DNA from: Patulibacter sp.
Lineage (GTDB): Bacteria; Actinomycetota; Thermoleophilia; Solirubrobacterales; Solirubrobacteraceae
Direction: 5' to 3'
Assembly: GCA_015478825.1 (NCBI GenBank)
Contig: JADMKN010000024.1
Location: 1-43,713, forward strand
Length of the DNA: 43,713 nucleotides
Positions 27,092-35,509 of this stretch are shown here, piece by piece. The stretch's first letter is position 1. The number at the start of each line of letters is the position of its first letter. Position numbers and translations under genes: made by a program. Below the pieces are notes generated by a model. That model worked only from the letters and a program-made list of their open reading frames with translations, had not been told where the DNA came from and did not search any database.

Positions 27092-28497
27092 GCGACCCGA
27101 CGTGGTACCCGGTCCGGTTCGGGCCGCTGCGATTCGCGTCGCTCGTCGGCCCGGAGACCGAATCGTTGGGTGACAAGCTCGAGGCGGTCGGATCAGCGTT
27201 GGTGCCTGGCGAGCGGGGTGCGACGTCCCGCCCGCTGACGCTCCCGGTGCGCGGATCTCTGCGCGAGGTCGACGATCGCGCAGCGGGGCTGCGGCTGCGT
27301 CGCCAGGTGCGCGCGCTGCTGGGCAACCGGACATGGCTTAGTGGCGGCCTGTACCTCGAGACGGGTGCCGATCCTGAGTCCCGATGCTGGCTGGCCGTCG
27401 GGTCGGGTGAGCTGGCCGGGAACGGTCGGGGGATCACGTTCGCCGATTGGCGCCTCGAGCTGGAGGCATACCGGGTTGGGAGTCCTGCAGAGGTGTGCCG
27501 TGGTCGCCGGATCGTGATCGCGGACCGTGCCCAACCGGGCGTCGCGTCGGACACCCGCCGGACGCTCTACACCACCGACCGTGCAGGTTGGGACATCGAC
27601 GACGCGCCGCGCGCGTACCTGCCGGGGTCGATCAGCACCGTCCGGCAGCTCAACGAGCCATGGACCCACTACGCCGGCCCGTCGGTCGACGGGAGGCCGC
27701 TGTGGACGGAGGGCGCGGAGGACGCGACCGCTGGCGGGGTGTCCTGGTCGCCTGACCGTAGCGCCCTGCCGAGCCCGGTGGAGCGGGAGCCGCGCGTCGA
27801 AGAGCATGGCGAGGTGCGCGCGTGGTGGATGCCGACGCCGTGGTCGGACGTGGTCCCCACCGCCGTCGGTGATCGTGACCCGACCGTCTACGGCTGGGAG
27901 CGCCTGCTGGGCGCCGCGCACGACCCGGGCATCCGGGTGGCGATCGACAACGGCTGGTGCCGCCTGGTGTGGATCGGGACGGGGTACAACGACGGTGTCC
28001 AGCTGGAGCGTTGGGACGATGCCGACGGCGGCCGGTACGTGCCGGTCATCCGGCTTGAGCTGGGTGCCGACCCTACGGGGCACAGCGACATGCAGGTGAT
28101 CGAGCTGACCCCGGAGCGGGCTGTGATCGCCCGGTATGTGGGCGGAGCGGAGTACCGGATGATCCTGCAGCGCGGATGGCCCGGCCCGCGGATCGAGGCG
28201 TACCCGCGCGGGACAGGGATCGCTGCACGCCTCGCGGTGCTGGATGCCATCACCCGCACGAACCTGGAGCCGGGCGTCGACCGGATCGAGCTCGGAGGCG
28301 AGGCGGCACTCGTTGCGCTCGCCACCGACGATGTCGACTGGGGCATCTCGTGGAACACGTGGAGCGTCTTTGGGCAGCCGGTCGTGGCGCAGTTCGACCT
28401 GCATCCGCCGCCCGTCATCGGGCCCGCGGATGCCGACGACGTCAAGCGTCTCGCCCGTTGGGACGTGCAGCAGCAGCCGATCCTGATGACGAGGTAA
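27088..28497 (+). CDS. distal tail protein-like
   Basis: Immediately downstream of tape measure with 4-nt overlap; WYPVRFGPLRFASLVGPETESLGDKLEAVGSALVPGERGATSRPLTLPVRGSL. Confidence 0.65.
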   Translation: MSDPTWYPVRFGPLRFASLVGPETESLGDKLEAVGSALVPGERGATSRPLTLPVRGSLREVDDRAAGLRLRRQVRALLGNRTWLSGGLYLETGADPESRCWLAVGSGELAGNGRGITFADWRLELEAYRVGSPAEVCRGRRIVIADRAQPGVASDTRRTLYTTDRAGWDIDDAPRAYLPGSISTVRQLNEPWTHYAGPSVDGRPLWTEGAEDATAGGVSWSPDRSALPSPVEREPRVEEHGEVRAWWMPTPWSDVVPTAVGDRDPTVYGWERLLGAAHDPGIRVAIDNGWCRLVWIGTGYNDGVQLERWDDADGGRYVPVIRLELGADPTGHSDMQVIELTPERAVIARYVGGAEYRMILQRGWPGPRIEAYPRGTGIAARLAVLDAITRTNLEPGVDRIELGGEAALVALATDDVDWGISWNTWSVFGQPVVAQFDLHPPPVIGPADADDVKRLARWDVQQQPILMTR

Positions 28498-28503
28498 CGG
28501 GCG

Positions 28504-31170
28504 ATGGCCACCACAGTCCTTGGCGGCGACCGGCCGCTCACCCTGCTGGACGACACCGCGGTGACCGCACGGCACATCGTGCGCGCCGCCGAATCCGATC
28601 CCGGCGCCGTGGAGGTACTGCCCGGCCAGTGGTGGGCGCCGGCCCCCGGCAACGCCTTGGAGGGCGAGCAGGGTTGGGTATCGGCGAGCGTCGAGCGTCG
28701 ACTGTCGGACCATGGGCTGCTCAGCTCGCTGACGTTGCCCAACGCGCCGGGCCCCGACGGGATCGAGCATCGCGAACGGTTCGCTGTGCGGTCCGGGCCG
28801 CGGTACAAGGCGGGGCACGAATGGGTTGAGCTCACCGATCGCGCGTCCCAGCGCGCACTAGCGGTGGAATCCCCCACCACCGCCCGGGTCGACGGGTCGA
28901 CGGTCAACGTCTCCGGCGTCGACGCTGGTGCCCTCCCGTCCGGCTGGCGCGAGGGGAAGCTCGCAATGTGGACCGCGTCGGCACCACAGGACGTGGTCGA
29001 TCACTACAGCCAGGCGCCCATGGCGGTCGTCGCCGACAGTTTCCTCCAGTCCCAAACGTCCGGCTGGACCCTCAACGGCGCGCCGACCCATCCGACCGCC
29101 TCGTCCCTTGGGCTCGCGTTCGCGCCCACATCCTCGGGCTCCAATGCCGCATCGAAGCCGGTGACCACCCCGACAGAGCCCGGTGGGTCATGGTCCGCGA
29201 AGTTCGAAGTTGTTCCGCACGCATTGCCACCCGCCGGGTACATGCAGTTCGGCTGCGGCACCCCGGCGGGTACCGTCTTCTGCGCCCTCTCCTACGCCAG
29301 CGGTGCGTGGAGCGTGTCGCTGTGGTCGGGGCCGTCGAGCCGGAAAGCGAACGTGCCAGCGCTGACAGCAGGTGAGACGACCGCGATCGAGATCATCGCC
29401 TCGAATGGCTGGATCTCATTGGTCGTTGACGGTGCCGTCGCGCTGCAGGTTCGCCGGGCCGGCGACGACCGTCCGACCAGCCTCGTCGCACTCGCGACCA
29501 ACGGCGTCAACGTGACGTTGCGGCGTGCAGAGCTCAGGGCGCTGGTCCCGTTCCTGCGGCGAGCAGCCGCGGCGATCGACTATCGGCTGCCGGGCGCACC
29601 ACCGCCCGGCGGACTGACGGGCGACTACTACCTCGAGACCGACACGTGGGCCAAGGCCGCCGGCGACTACGCCTCATTCTGGGCAACGGCGCTCGCCCCG
29701 GCGTCCGAGCCGTACGCGACGCGGGTCGATCCGCAGCTCCAGTTCGGCGCGGACGGCTGGATGCCACCCGGTCCGCCCGGGTGGCGCCAGTTTTCGGTGC
29801 GCTGGCACGGGGCGGTCTACCTGCCGCTCGCCGAGCGCGACGTGTGGTGCGGCCTCTACGGCGTCGCGGGACTGAACATCGTCGGTATGGCGCGTATGTG
29901 GATCGGGTCGACCCGTGCCGGCTCCCCCTACCTCGACAAGGCGTGGTCCGGTGAACAGCAAGCCCCCGGAAGCGGCGGCAGTCTCCGATCACATCTCGGC
30001 TCCAGCAAGTCGGGGTGGTATCCGATCGTGATCGAGTACGCGGCGGGAGCGACCGGAGACGCGCCGCGGATCGCCCTGACCAGCAGCACGGGCGCGTCGG
30101 CAACCCCCCAGGTAACGATCCCGTCTGCGCAGTTGTCTCCCTATGGCTGCTGGTCCGGCGACGTCGCCGGCGAATCGCACCGCGAGATCATCGATGCGGT
30201 GGCTACCGCGAGCGGCCTGCAATGGCGGGTACAGCCGTGCACGCTGGAGTCCGGGGAGTTCCCGGGCAGATTGGAGTTCGGGCGACCGCTCGGCCAGCAG
30301 ACCGACTACGTTCTCGAGGAGCACGCGGCCACCGAGTACATGGCGGAAGTCGACGCGGGCGAGACGTGTAACCACATCCACGGAGACGGTGCTGGACTCG
30401 GCAAGGCGGACGGGTCCGACCGAGGATTGACGGTCGACATCCTCGACCCCGACGCCACGGACGATCCGTGGCTGACCACCCGATACGAGCAGCTACAGGA
30501 CATCACGGAGCTCTCGCTGATGCAGCAGCGACTCGACGCACTGCTGGCGCTCTACTCCACGCCGCACGAGCAGGTGGCCGCCCGACCGAAAAGCTCATCC
30601 GACGAGCAGGTCTACGAGTGGGGTGACGCATTTCCCGCCGTCGGTTCGGTACGACAGATGCACTGGGAGCCCGGCGACGGGATCCGTCTGCACCTACCGT
30701 CGGTTGGCGTGAACGACCTGACGCCGCGGCAGATTGCGACGGTGCAGCAGACGCTGCGGCCGGCGGGCCGCGTCCCACCGGTACTCGGGTTCCGCCAGCG
30801 GCCGCGGCACCTGCGCGAGCGTCTGCGGACGCTGACACGGCAGGCGACCGTTGGTCGCCGCAGCTACCAGGGGCAGTTGGCGATGATCACGGGCTCCAGC
30901 GGGTCAACGTCGACGACCATCGCCCCGGACGGCTACAGCCGACTGGGGTTGCCGTCGCGCGGGATCGTGCGGGTCGAGCTGCGGATCGTCGGGATGAGCG
31001 GGTCCGCCCAGATCGAGGTACTTGGTGTCGCGACCGGGATCACCGCCACCCGACCGGGCACCTACGACGTCACCGCCTGGGTGCCGCCCGGCGCAGCCGA
31101 GGCCTATGCCCGCCTGACCTCGCCCACGGGCGTCTACAACATCCAGCTCGTCGCAACGTTGGCCATCTAG
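28504..31170 (+). CDS. minor tail / tail tip protein with LamG/concanavalin-like region
   Basis: 888 aa; central region VADSFLQSQTSGWTLNGAPTH...GSWSAKFEVVP...GETTAIEIIASNGWISLVVDGAVALQVRRAGDDRPTSLVALATNGVNVTLRRAELRAL resembles a jelly-roll lectin fold. Confidence 0.65.
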   Translation: MATTVLGGDRPLTLLDDTAVTARHIVRAAESDPGAVEVLPGQWWAPAPGNALEGEQGWVSASVERRLSDHGLLSSLTLPNAPGPDGIEHRERFAVRSGPRYKAGHEWVELTDRASQRALAVESPTTARVDGSTVNVSGVDAGALPSGWREGKLAMWTASAPQDVVDHYSQAPMAVVADSFLQSQTSGWTLNGAPTHPTASSLGLAFAPTSSGSNAASKPVTTPTEPGGSWSAKFEVVPHALPPAGYMQFGCGTPAGTVFCALSYASGAWSVSLWSGPSSRKANVPALTAGETTAIEIIASNGWISLVVDGAVALQVRRAGDDRPTSLVALATNGVNVTLRRAELRALVPFLRRAAAAIDYRLPGAPPPGGLTGDYYLETDTWAKAAGDYASFWATALAPASEPYATRVDPQLQFGADGWMPPGPPGWRQFSVRWHGAVYLPLAERDVWCGLYGVAGLNIVGMARMWIGSTRAGSPYLDKAWSGEQQAPGSGGSLRSHLGSSKSGWYPIVIEYAAGATGDAPRIALTSSTGASATPQVTIPSAQLSPYGCWSGDVAGESHREIIDAVATASGLQWRVQPCTLESGEFPGRLEFGRPLGQQTDYVLEEHAATEYMAEVDAGETCNHIHGDGAGLGKADGSDRGLTVDILDPDATDDPWLTTRYEQLQDITELSLMQQRLDALLALYSTPHEQVAARPKSSSDEQVYEWGDAFPAVGSVRQMHWEPGDGIRLHLPSVGVNDLTPRQIATVQQTLRPAGRVPPVLGFRQRPRHLRERLRTLTRQATVGRRSYQGQLAMITGSSGSTSTTIAPDGYSRLGLPSRGIVRVELRIVGMSGSAQIEVLGVATGITATRPGTYDVTAWVPPGAAEAYARLTSPTGVYNIQLVATLAI

Positions 31171-31178
31171 AGCGCAGG

Positions 31179-31194
31179 GGCCAGTCCGACAGGG
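31179..31194 (+). repeat. dispersed motif GGCCAGTCCGACAGGG, copy 4 (16 of 17 nt)
   Basis: Exact 16-mer starting 8 nt after the tail-tip stop codon; 17th base is A instead of C. Confidence 0.85.
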
Positions 31195-31286
31195 ATCAGC
31201 GCGTCGCGCCACGCCGCCGCCGCGACGATACAGAGCACGATCGCAGCGTGTTGACTCCGAACCGGCCCCAGAACGGCGCGTCGTGA

Positions 31287-31558
31287 GTGCGCCCCTCGGA
31301 TCCGATTTCGACCGCCGAGGCGTGGCTGTTGCGCATCCTGTCGCCGACGGCCGGCCTCGGATTCGCGGCATGGCTGATCGCCAGTCGATCCCTCTCAGCC
31401 GAGGGGGTCGCGCTAGTGCTGGGCCTCATCACCGCTCGACCACTCGCCGGGGCGATTGCACCCGGCTCCCGCGATGCGTCGTCTACCCGCGGATCTTCGC
31501 CACCTGGGGACTGATCGCCGTCGTGTCTGCCGTCGCGCGCATCACGGGGGTCTCATGA
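31287..31558 (+). pseudogene. holin-like small membrane protein split over two frames (frameshifted or programmed)
   Basis: Frame of 31287: STAEAWLLRILSPTAGLGFAAWLIASRSLSAEGVALVLGLITARPLAG (membrane segments); frame ending at 31558: RIFATWGLIAVVSAVARITGVS* (membrane segment) overlapping the next ATG. Confidence 0.5.
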
Positions 31559-31911
31559 TCCGGTCCAAGGTCCGGCGCTGGGGCCGGCTGGCGTGGGGCC
31601 TGTTCGTGATCGCCATCGCCTTCTACGCGCTGTGGCAGCAGGACCGCCGCGGCGACCGCGGCGACCAGGTCTCTGCCGAGCGCGATGCCGCGCGCGCCTA
31701 CCAGCGATGCGAGCAGCAACGCCCGACGATCCTCGTGGTCTCCGTCGCGCTCGACACGTTCCCGCCACTACGCCAGGCGGTCCTCAAGGAGTATCCCGGC
31801 GCCCTTGAGCGCGGGCGCCTGACCGTTCCGGACTGCGCCGGGACCTACCCCACCGGTGCGGCGGTCTCGCACCGCTACCCCGATCTCACCCCGACCCGGA
31901 GTACCCCATGA
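31555..31911 (+). CDS. small N-terminally membrane-anchored protein of the lysis cassette
   Basis: RRWGRLAWGLFVIAIAFYALWQQDRRGDRG N-terminal TM; between holin-like ORF and endolysin. Confidence 0.6.
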   Translation: MIRSKVRRWGRLAWGLFVIAIAFYALWQQDRRGDRGDQVSAERDAARAYQRCEQQRPTILVVSVALDTFPPLRQAVLKEYPGALERGRLTVPDCAGTYPTGAAVSHRYPDLTPTRSTP

Positions 31912-33044
31912 CCCGCAAGGTTCGCGTCGCCCTCGTCGCGCTCGCGCTCGCCGCCGTCGCACTGCTCGCCGCGGTGCTCGGCATCGACCTGCCCACCAGC
32001 AGCGACCAGCCGGACCGCGAAGCGATCGTCACGCAGCCGCTCGCGCCGGCCGCGATCGCCGACCCCGCCCAGCCCGACACCATCGAGATCCCGGCCGACG
32101 ACCTCGAGCAGGCCAACGAGGCGCTCGACGATCACCAGGACGCCCGCGACGAACGACCGGCCGGCGTCCCGCCCGCGGAGCTCGACGCCGGCGCCCAGCA
32201 GCAACGCGACGCCGCGCGTGAGGATCAGCTACCGCCGACCGCGCCGCTCGCCGCGCCCGCGCAGGCTGGCTGCAGTTCGGCGTTCGTGCGCAACTACAGC
32301 TCGCGTGGTGGCGTAGCGCCGCGGATCATCGTCCCGCACTACACCGTCTCCGCGAACCGGCCGGGGTGGGGCGACGTCAACGCCGTCGTCGGCTGGTTCA
32401 ACCAGGCCCGCTCCGGCGCGAGCTCGAACTATGTCGTCGACGACGAAGCGCACTGCAGGTACATCGTGCGCGAGTCCGACAAGGCGTGGACGCAGGCCGG
32501 GTTCAACCCGTGGGCAATCTCGATCGAGATCATCAACACCGGCAAGGAGGGGCGCCTCACGTCCGCCGCCGGCTACCGGCGGCTCGGCCAGATCATCAGC
32601 GACTCCGCGGAGCGGTGGAACATCCCGCTGCGCCAGGGCGCCATCGTCGGCTGCCGCGTCACCCGGTCGGGGATCATCGACCACGGCCGCCTCGGCTCCT
32701 GCGGCGGCAACCACCACGACATCGCGCCTTACCCGCTGCAGCCCGTCATCGACGCCGCGATCGCCCATCGCCGCGGCACGACGTCGACCGCCGACCCGCG
32801 CTACCGGCTCCTCGTCGCCGGCGAGCGCAAGCACGTCGACGAGCTGCTGTACCGCCGCCGCGTCGCCAACCGCAACGGCGGCTGGTCGAAGGTCGCGCCG
32901 CTGCACCTCGCGCGGGCCAGCGCCTCCCGCAAGTGGATCCGGCAACGGCTGCGCGTCATCGGCGCCGGCTCCCAGGCCAACCGGCCGAAGCGCCGCGCCT
33001 ACCTGCGGAAGGTCGAGAGCCGGCCCGCGCTACTGCAGCCCTGA
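31908..33044 (+). CDS. N-acetylmuramoyl-L-alanine amidase endolysin with N-terminal signal/anchor
   Basis: RKVRVALVALALAAVALLAAVLGIDL signal/anchor; amidase_2-like IIVPHYTVSANRPGW...SNYVVDDEAHCRYIVRESDKAWTQAGFNPWAISIEIINTG...IIDHGRLGSCGGNHHDIAPYPL. Confidence 0.88.
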   Translation: MTRKVRVALVALALAAVALLAAVLGIDLPTSSDQPDREAIVTQPLAPAAIADPAQPDTIEIPADDLEQANEALDDHQDARDERPAGVPPAELDAGAQQQRDAAREDQLPPTAPLAAPAQAGCSSAFVRNYSSRGGVAPRIIVPHYTVSANRPGWGDVNAVVGWFNQARSGASSNYVVDDEAHCRYIVRESDKAWTQAGFNPWAISIEIINTGKEGRLTSAAGYRRLGQIISDSAERWNIPLRQGAIVGCRVTRSGIIDHGRLGSCGGNHHDIAPYPLQPVIDAAIAHRRGTTSTADPRYRLLVAGERKHVDELLYRRRVANRNGGWSKVAPLHLARASASRKWIRQRLRVIGAGSQANRPKRRAYLRKVESRPALLQP

Positions 33045-33051
33045 CCGCGGA

Positions 33052-33258
33052 CTAGCGGAGGTGTCCGAGCCGCTCCAGCGCGGCGACGGACGCAGCTGCG
33101 CTCGCCTTCCAGGATCGACGGATCGGTCCTGGGAGGTTGGGGGAGTTCCACGAAACGGTGACCGGGGTGCCCCGCCCGCTGTCGATGTAGAGCTGCTCAG
33201 CGAGCTCCTCGATGATCTGCACTCGCCGTCCGGGCCCCATGCGAACGTATGTTCCCAT
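33052..33258 (-). CDS. small hypothetical protein
   Basis: MGTYVRMGPGRRVQIIEELAEQLYIDSGRGTPVTVSWNSPNLPGPIRRSWKASAAASVAALERLGHLR; same strand as the lipoprotein and repressor. Confidence 0.55.
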   Translation of the reverse strand: MGTYVRMGPGRRVQIIEELAEQLYIDSGRGTPVTVSWNSPNLPGPIRRSWKASAAASVAALERLGHLR

Positions 33259-33267
33259 CTGGGATGA

Positions 33268-33789
33268 TCAGTCGCGAGTCTCCAGTGCGTAGCGGTCAGC
33301 CAGGACCAGGATGACTGTGTCGGCAAAGTGATCCAGCGCAGACCCGCCCCTGTCGGTTGCGCATGACGAGCTGATCTCTTCGGCAAACGTCTCCTCGGTG
33401 AACCGCGACTCGTTGCCCTCCAGGCCCTCATACACCGCGTCGGTGATCTCCTCGAGGAAGTCACCCGGAGCGGCAAGCCAATCCGTACAGGCGATGTCGT
33501 CGGGGGACCCCGAGGTCTGTGCCCCCCTTAGATCCAGCTCCCGCTTGATCTCGCCTGCGACTCCGCGCAGCCCCGCCTGATGCTCGGCGGGCAGCGCCGC
33601 GATTCCCGTCTTCGACGCGTCGCCGTCGAGGCGATCGAGCGCGGCGGAGCGGGTGTCGGGTGCCTCGGCCGCCTCACTCGTCGCCTCGGCAGGCGCGGGA
33701 TCGGCGGTGACGGCCGGCGCCGGGCGGCCCTCCCCGCAACCTGCGAGCGCGAAGGCGATGACTAGGGCTGTCGCTGGCGTCCGGAGCAT
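33268..33789 (-). CDS. predicted lipoprotein
   Basis: Signal peptide MLRTPATALVIAFALAGC with lipobox LAGC, then low-complexity linker and a folded-looking domain. Confidence 0.75.
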   Translation of the reverse strand: MLRTPATALVIAFALAGCGEGRPAPAVTADPAPAEATSEAAEAPDTRSAALDRLDGDASKTGIAALPAEHQAGLRGVAGEIKRELDLRGAQTSGSPDDIACTDWLAAPGDFLEEITDAVYEGLEGNESRFTEETFAEEISSSCATDRGGSALDHFADTVILVLADRYALETRD

Positions 33790-33987
33790 GGCGGCAGCTT
33801 ACGCTGTTCCACACGCCTGTGTCTGCAAGGTCTCGTGCGGATCGCTATCGCCCGTTGACATTGCGAGAGTGTGCCTGGTGCGATCGGGCTCTCGCTCGGT
33901 TCGACTGGGGGTGTTGGGTGGGGGTGGTTGATCGAGCGATGTGGACGGCGCTAAGGGCATTCGCCCGTGGCTGGCGCCTAGAGCGCC

Positions 33988-34431
33988 TCAGCCCGCGGTG
34001 CGCTGCGATGCTCGCCCAGATCGAGGCGCTGGCGTCTTCCGAGCTGCTCGAGTCCCAGCGACTACGGCGCCGACTATCGCCTCCTGAGTCGCGGTCAGCT
34101 CGACGTCGCCGCCGCCGCCGCTGATCGCCCGCAGGATCGCGAGCACATCGTCCCGGGTTTCGAGAAGGGTGTCGAGCTTCGACTCGATGCGAGCGAGGTG
34201 CGGGTCTAGTACCGGGGCGTCCGTGAGGAAGTCCTCAATCGGTCGCTGAGCAAAGGCCGCGACCTTCCGCGCGCTGTTCTCGGAGATTGTTGCGCCGCCC
34301 ATCCAGCCACTAACCGATCGTGGCGAGACGCCAATCAGTCGGGCAGCTTCGTCTTGCGCGAGACCGCGCTCTCTCATGGTGCGACGCACGACGTCGAGCA
34401 CCAGCTCGCTGTCGACACGTTGGGGGATCAT
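33988..34431 (-). CDS. HTH transcriptional regulator, candidate immunity repressor
   Basis: VVRRTMRERGLAQDEAARLIGVSPRSVSGWMGGATISENSARKVAAFAQRPIEDFL; divergent from a + strand gene cluster leading to the integrase. Confidence 0.7.
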   Translation of the reverse strand: MIPQRVDSELVLDVVRRTMRERGLAQDEAARLIGVSPRSVSGWMGGATISENSARKVAAFAQRPIEDFLTDAPVLDPHLARIESKLDTLLETRDDVLAILRAISGGGGDVELTATQEAIVGAVVAGTRAARKTPAPRSGRASQRTAG

Positions 34432-34451
34432 GGGCGAAATGTAACCGTATA

Positions 34452-34513
34452 TGCGCGCAGACTGCGCGCACTCGCAACCATACGTTGCGCGCAATTGCTG
34501 GTTGCGCTACGCT
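34452..34513. promoter_or_regulatory. divergent operator/promoter region
   Basis: TGCGCGCA at 34452, 34463 and 34486; inverted repeat CGCAAC-CATAC-GTTGCG at 34473-34489; + strand TTGCGC (34485) with 17-nt spacer to TACGCT (34508). Confidence 0.5.
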
Positions 34514-34521
34514 GCGGGCAG

Positions 34522-34722
34522 ATGGAAGCGGCAGGTCAGACAACGAAGCGCCGGCCGAAGCCCCACGTCTCGCTGCGTCTAAGTCCGTCGATTCACCAGG
34601 AGCTGCAGCGCCGCGCCTCGGAGGAGAACCGGTCGATGGTTCAGCACGTCGTGGAGCTCGTGAAGGCCGATGCCAACGCCAACAAGAAGGACCCCGCGGC
34701 GTTGTCGCGCCCGGGGTCGTGA
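34522..34722 (+). CDS. ribbon-helix-helix (Arc-like) DNA-binding protein
   Basis: KPHVSLRLSPSIHQELQRRASEENRSMVQHVVELVKAD. Confidence 0.75.
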   Translation: MEAAGQTTKRRPKPHVSLRLSPSIHQELQRRASEENRSMVQHVVELVKADANANKKDPAALSRPGS

Positions 34723-34740
34723 TCCACATCCAAGAAGGGG

Positions 34741-35061
34741 ATGCAGATGCCCGAGAACTCTACCGACCTTGACGGCCCGAGCCCGCGCGAGTCGCTGCTG
34801 GTGACGCGTGCGGACGGCACGGCGATCCTGTTTGCCGGTGCCGCGGCCCGCGTGCTGCGCGGCGTGCTGCAGGACGCCGAGTCCTACAACGCGGACGTCG
34901 CGGTCGACCGCGAAGGTGCCGCGGTCCGCGCACGGTGCGCCGACGCGCTTCGCGGCTGGATGACCGGCGACACGCCCGACAGCGAGGTCGACCAGGCGTT
35001 CGTCGCCATGAGCGAGCTGCAGGTCTTCCTCGAGGAGATCGGCGAGGAGGTCCCGTGCTGA
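34741..35061 (+). CDS. hypothetical protein
   Basis: Preceded by AAGAAGGGG; MQMPENSTDLDGPSPRESLLVTRADGTAILFAGAAARVLRGVLQDAESYNADVAVDREG... Confidence 0.6.
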   Translation: MQMPENSTDLDGPSPRESLLVTRADGTAILFAGAAARVLRGVLQDAESYNADVAVDREGAAVRARCADALRGWMTGDTPDSEVDQAFVAMSELQVFLEEIGEEVPC

Positions 35062-35249
35062 CCACCTGGATCCTGATCGGTGCGGCGGCGACCGTCGCCT
35101 GGACGGGCCGCAAGCCCGTCGCCGCGCTCCTGTGGGATGGCGTCGCGCGCTTCCGGCGCCCGCGGCAGCTCGAGCTGGTCGTGCCGCCCCGCCTGGACCG
35201 CTGGGCCGAGCTCGACGCGCCCGCTCGTGATGGGGGCGTCGAGTGGTAG
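35055..35249 (+). CDS. small hypothetical protein with N-terminal TM
   Basis: GTG at 35055; MLTTWILIGAAATVAWTGRKPVAALLWDG... Confidence 0.5.
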   Translation: MLTTWILIGAAATVAWTGRKPVAALLWDGVARFRRPRQLELVVPPRLDRWAELDAPARDGGVEW

Positions 35250-35251
35250 CC

Positions 35252-35509
35252 ATGCCGCGAGAGGTCGTTGCGACCGGCGAGTTCCGGATCGTGTCCGCCA
35301 GCGCGAGCGACCCTCGGCGCGGCGACGTGTTCGGGATCCGCAGCACGCGGATGTTCATCGAGTGGTCGCTGATCCTGGAGCACACCGGCGACCGCGGCCG
35401 GCACGCCGGAACGATGGTCACCCGCGAGGGCACGACCCTCACGGTCGACCAGCTGATCCGCGGCGACGTCGACAACTACGGCCGATTCAAGCGGGATAAG
35501 ACCCGATGA
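35252..35509 (+). CDS. hypothetical protein
   Basis: MPREVVATGEFRIVSASASDPRRGDVFGIRSTRMFIEWSLILEHTGDRG...; GTG alternative at 35243. Confidence 0.55.
   Translation: MPREVVATGEFRIVSASASDPRRGDVFGIRSTRMFIEWSLILEHTGDRGRHAGTMVTREGTTLTVDQLIRGDVDNYGRFKRDKTR

Noticed and set aside
33855-33883. Consensus-like -35 TTGACA at 33855
   Set aside because: At 17-nt spacing the -10 would be GTGCGA, a poor match, and no confident gene lies downstream on + strand.
33819-34124. + strand ORF MSARSRADRYRPLTLRECAWCDRALARFDW...
   Set aside because: Overlaps the 3' end of the repressor on the opposite strand and ends in a poly-Arg antisense tail; no RBS or family support, so not called.
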